NCBI RefSeq assembly: GCF_027627575.1
Contig: NZ_CP114065.1
Span: forward strand, 3,348,001 to 3,412,000
Length of the DNA: 64,000 nucleotides
Origin: Kribbella sp. CA-293567
GTDB lineage: Bacteria > Actinomycetota > Actinomycetes > Propionibacteriales > Kribbellaceae
Direction: 5' to 3'
Shown here: positions 61,767 to 64,000 of the stretch, piece by piece
Layout of the letters: every line of letters begins with the position of its first letter
How positions within the stretch are numbered: position 1 is the first letter of the stretch
Notes under the pieces: generated by a model
What the model was told of the DNA's origin: nothing
Databases searched by the model: none
The model's input: the letters and a program-made list of their open reading frames with translations, nothing else
Position numbers and translations under genes: made by a program

Positions 61767-63371
61767 TCAGCCGGCGACCGGCGCGGCGGTGAGGTCGAAG
61801 GCCGTCCTCTGCCGATGGCGGTCCACCAGTTCGGTCAGTAGGTGCTCATCGGTGGTTCGCTGCCGCCGGTTCGGTTCGCCGAGCCGGCCGACCAGACGCT
61901 GTAAGGCGCCGGTCACCCAGGCGGGATCGCGCAGGAACGCGTCCTGCTGGTTCTCCTGCCAGACGCCGAGGCACGACCGGGCGGCAACCAGTACGGCGTA
62001 CTGCTCAGCGAGCTGGCAGGCCTCGGGCGTGGCCAGCGGCGTACGGTCGCGGGGTGGTAGCGCCGCGCAACTGGCGAGCACCCGTGCGGTCACGTCGAAC
62101 ACCACGTCGGCATTCGGGATGCCGTACTGCGCCCTATGGAAGCCGCCGAGTGGGTCCTCCAGACTCGGGCTACCGGCAGCGAGACGAGCCGGGTCCAGCG
62201 GCTGCAACGACTCGGCCAACCCGAAGAGCACCCCCGGCTCCTCGGTCTGCGTCGTCGTACCGTCGGGGAGGATCGGCAGCAGCGCCGACCGCCCTCGTGC
62301 ACCGCCTGACGCGGTCAGGGGCGCCGTCAGCAGGTCACGCCGATGCTTCTGGAAGATCGCGTACCGGCCGTCCCGGCGGTGCGCCTCGATCCCGAGGACG
62401 CCGTCCAGGCCGTTGATGATCTGCCGGGTCAGTACGGCGCTGAGGCGGTTGATCGCGTCCAGGTAAGCACCGGACAGCGTCGGGAAGGCCTGCAGCGCAC
62501 GGGCGCCGACGGTGGTGAGGCAGTCGAGAGTGAGAAGGTCGAGGAATGCCGCGGCCAGGGCGGATCGGACGTGCGGTAGCAGTCGCGGCTGCTCGAGCGC
62601 GCTGCCGACCGCCAGGCGGAGCAGCGTGTCCAGCGAGGCGACCGTGGCCCCGGCCAAGGTGGTCCTGGTGATCGCCAAAGCGCTGCGGGTCAAGCCACTG
62701 GCTCCGCTGAAGTCGCCGACGATCGTCGCGCCGTCGTAGGACTTCGGGTCGTCGAACAGCAGCTCACCGAAGCGCAGTCCGCGGGCACCGGCCGGCTGCC
62801 GAGTCGTCTGTGGTCGGGTCGCGTTGTCCACGAGCACGACCGTGTGGCGCGGACATCCGAGATCCCGGCCGGTCCGGGCCACCACAGCGGCCGGTGCGTC
62901 CCACCCGCTGCCCGTGACGGCACAGGTGCGACCTTGCAGCACGACCTCCGCGCCGTACTGGTGCGCAGAGACGCCCGCACCACCTTCAGTCTCCGCGTAC
63001 GTCGCCAGCGGCAGGCGGCGATCGTCAAGCAGTCGTCGGGCCAACTGTTGGCGAGTGGTGGCGGATGGAGCAGCCCAGACAAGTGTCGAACTGAGCAGCG
63101 GCACCACACCGGCTGCAAGCCCGACAGTGACGTCGCGGCGAAACAGTGGCCGGAGCAACTGCACCAAGTAGGGGAGGCTGGTCAGTCTGCCGCCCTCGCT
63201 GGGTGGCACCAACTCGGCGTGCCAGTCCAAAGTAGTCAAGAGGTCCAGCGCTCCGGGCAGCGCAGTGCCTGCCTCGTCCGCCGCCACCACGGCGCCGAAA
63301 CCGAACGGATTGCCAGGGGCACCGGGGTCGCCGAGCGTGGCCTCCAGCGCAGCCGCCGGCCCGGTCGTCAC
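61767..63371 (-). CDS. Acyl-CoA-dehydrogenase-fold protein 1
   Basis: 534 residues from a GTG that overlaps the upstream gene's stop by 4 bp (GTGA). The flavin-binding middle strand is recognisable (ATYAETEGGAGVSAHQYGAEV, AVTGSGWDAPAAVVARTG), followed by the helical domain (LAITRTTLAGATVASLDTLLRLAVGS). A long extra helical C-terminus, about 150 residues beyond a standard enzyme, ends with LAEQYAVLVAARSCLGVW. It probably oxidises an acyl thioester with FAD. The exact substrate and catalytic base cannot be read. Confidence 0.8.
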   Translation of the reverse strand: MTTGPAAALEATLGDPGAPGNPFGFGAVVAADEAGTALPGALDLLTTLDWHAELVPPSEGGRLTSLPYLVQLLRPLFRRDVTVGLAAGVVPLLSSTLVWAAPSATTRQQLARRLLDDRRLPLATYAETEGGAGVSAHQYGAEVVLQGRTCAVTGSGWDAPAAVVARTGRDLGCPRHTVVLVDNATRPQTTRQPAGARGLRFGELLFDDPKSYDGATIVGDFSGASGLTRSALAITRTTLAGATVASLDTLLRLAVGSALEQPRLLPHVRSALAAAFLDLLTLDCLTTVGARALQAFPTLSGAYLDAINRLSAVLTRQIINGLDGVLGIEAHRRDGRYAIFQKHRRDLLTAPLTASGGARGRSALLPILPDGTTTQTEEPGVLFGLAESLQPLDPARLAAGSPSLEDPLGGFHRAQYGIPNADVVFDVTARVLASCAALPPRDRTPLATPEACQLAEQYAVLVAARSCLGVWQENQQDAFLRDPAWVTGALQRLVGRLGEPNRRQRTTDEHLLTELVDRHRQRTAFDLTAAPVAG

Positions 63372-64000
63372 GCTGGCCCCGGACGCCCGGCCACCAACCA
63401 GGGGATGAGAGAGAGTCGCTGGTCCAGTCGCCACTGTCGTGCCATCACCTGCATCAGCCGTCCGTACGCGATCTGCACCGTCTCGCACCGGCCGACGGGC
63501 TCGGCCTGCAGTTGACCGAGCAGCCTGACCAGGCACGCCTCGAGCCACACGCCCCCCGTCCACAGTTCGTCCTCGCGGTGGTCTTCGTAGTTGCGCAGCC
63601 AGACCTGCAGACAAGCGGCCGCGGCGAAGCACAGCGTGTAGCGGCGAGCGAGGTCGAGCGACCCCGGCTCCTCACCCCACCGGTCGTGCAGCTCCGTCAC
63701 CAGGTCCCGCAGTACTGCGGCGCTCCCGGCCAATTGGTCGCTGACCACCCCCGCGCGGGCCAGCGACTCCAACTCCGCCACCGCGCCCGGCAAAGTGTTG
63801 ACCAGCGAACACCCCGAGCGGGACACCAACTGAAGGCGATCGGCCCGCAGAGTAGGCAGTACGGCGGTCAGTGTCGCGGCTGCCGACTCCGCCAGGTCGC
63901 CGGACGAGCGCGTCAGGAGCGGCCGTTGTCCGGCAATGCAGCGCAGCCCTCGTAGCGGCGTATCGCACAGGGCGCCCACAGTCTGGTGATCGCGCAGCAG
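63368..64000 (-). CDS. Acyl-CoA-dehydrogenase-fold protein 2 (N-terminal part outside window)
   Basis: The frame is open to the right edge; 210 C-terminal residues are present. The tail LARRYTLCFAAAACLQVWLRNYEDHREDELW...WLEACLVRLLGQL lines up with the C-terminal helices of the adjacent gene (LAEQYAVLVAARSCLGVWQENQQDAFL...VTGALQRLVGRLG), so the two are paralogues. Its stop overlaps the next GTG by 4 bp, implying a coupled heteromeric pair. A GTG at 63979 exists, but the upstream in-frame sequence continues, so it is not taken as the start. Confidence 0.72.
   Translation of the reverse strand: MLRDHQTVGALCDTPLRGLRCIAGQRPLLTRSSGDLAESAAATLTAVLPTLRADRLQLVSRSGCSLVNTLPGAVAELESLARAGVVSDQLAGSAAVLRDLVTELHDRWGEEPGSLDLARRYTLCFAAAACLQVWLRNYEDHREDELWTGGVWLEACLVRLLGQLQAEPVGRCETVQIAYGRLMQVMARQWRLDQRLSLIPWLVAGRPGPA

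Noticed and set aside
1..64000. Insertion sequences, integrases or attachment sites
   Set aside because: No transposase or integrase motifs and no paired terminal repeats were found; base use is even across the window.

Overview
The window is very GC-rich, codon-biased DNA from an actinobacterium. Overlapping stop/start junctions (ATGA, GTGA), many GTG starts, F420-dependent oxidoreductases, an ANTAR regulator, an IdeR-type iron box, a mycobacterial-type UdgX and RecBCD all fit Actinomycetota. A class III lanthipeptide cluster carrying its own prolyl oligopeptidase resembles the flavipeptin cluster of Kribbella, so a Kribbella-like organism is the best guess (inference). I see no rRNA or tRNA genes, insertion sequences, phage genes or CRISPR arrays.

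Layout. 1-6.7 kb: 3' part of udgX, two FGD-like F420 oxidoreductases, a lipoprotein/Nramp-like/PRC-barrel operon, a PatB-type aminotransferase, a small acidic protein and a truncated SnoaL remnant. 6.7-9.1 kb: a soluble Ser/Thr kinase, a lysozyme-fold exported protein and a lipoate-ligase-family protein. 9.1-12.7 kb: a stress-signalling set, rsbQ then an RsbP-like PAS-PP2C phosphatase, a GAF-ANTAR protein and a STAS antagonist, with a divergent STAS-like protein beyond. 12.7-17.6 kb: an iron-siderophore binding lipoprotein behind an IdeR box, a secreted GH27 alpha-galactosidase, TspO and an exported HAD-like protein. 17.6-20.9 kb: pta-ackA. 21-26.1 kb: a cytosolic subtilase divergent from a CHAT-TPR caspase-like protein, an ECF sigma factor and a small partner.

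26.3-35 kb is the most interesting region, a compact class III lanthipeptide cluster: lanKC, a 44-residue precursor, a prolyl oligopeptidase, two half-ABC exporters with 4-bp overlaps, and a convergent RamR-like regulator. The precursor keeps the class III leader box and two Ser-x2-Ser/Thr-x3-Cys ring motifs, but nine consecutive glycines stand where the rest of the leader should be. A perfect 13-bp hairpin separates the precursor gene from the downstream genes, a layout expected to favour precursor expression.

35.5-45.8 kb: a small conserved protein, a secreted GH20 beta-hexosaminidase divergent from a ROK repressor, and a 1,954-residue DUF11-repeat surface protein ending in a sortase-like signal. 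45.9-56.3 kb: an NAD-dependent DNA ligase (possibly a paralogue) and a recC-recB-recD operon. 56.5-64 kb: an SRPBCC-epimerase fusion, an MMPL exporter divergent from a MarR regulator over a striking operator array, then a TrmB/LuxR-type regulator convergent with two translationally coupled acyl-CoA-dehydrogenase-fold genes. The second of these runs off the right edge.
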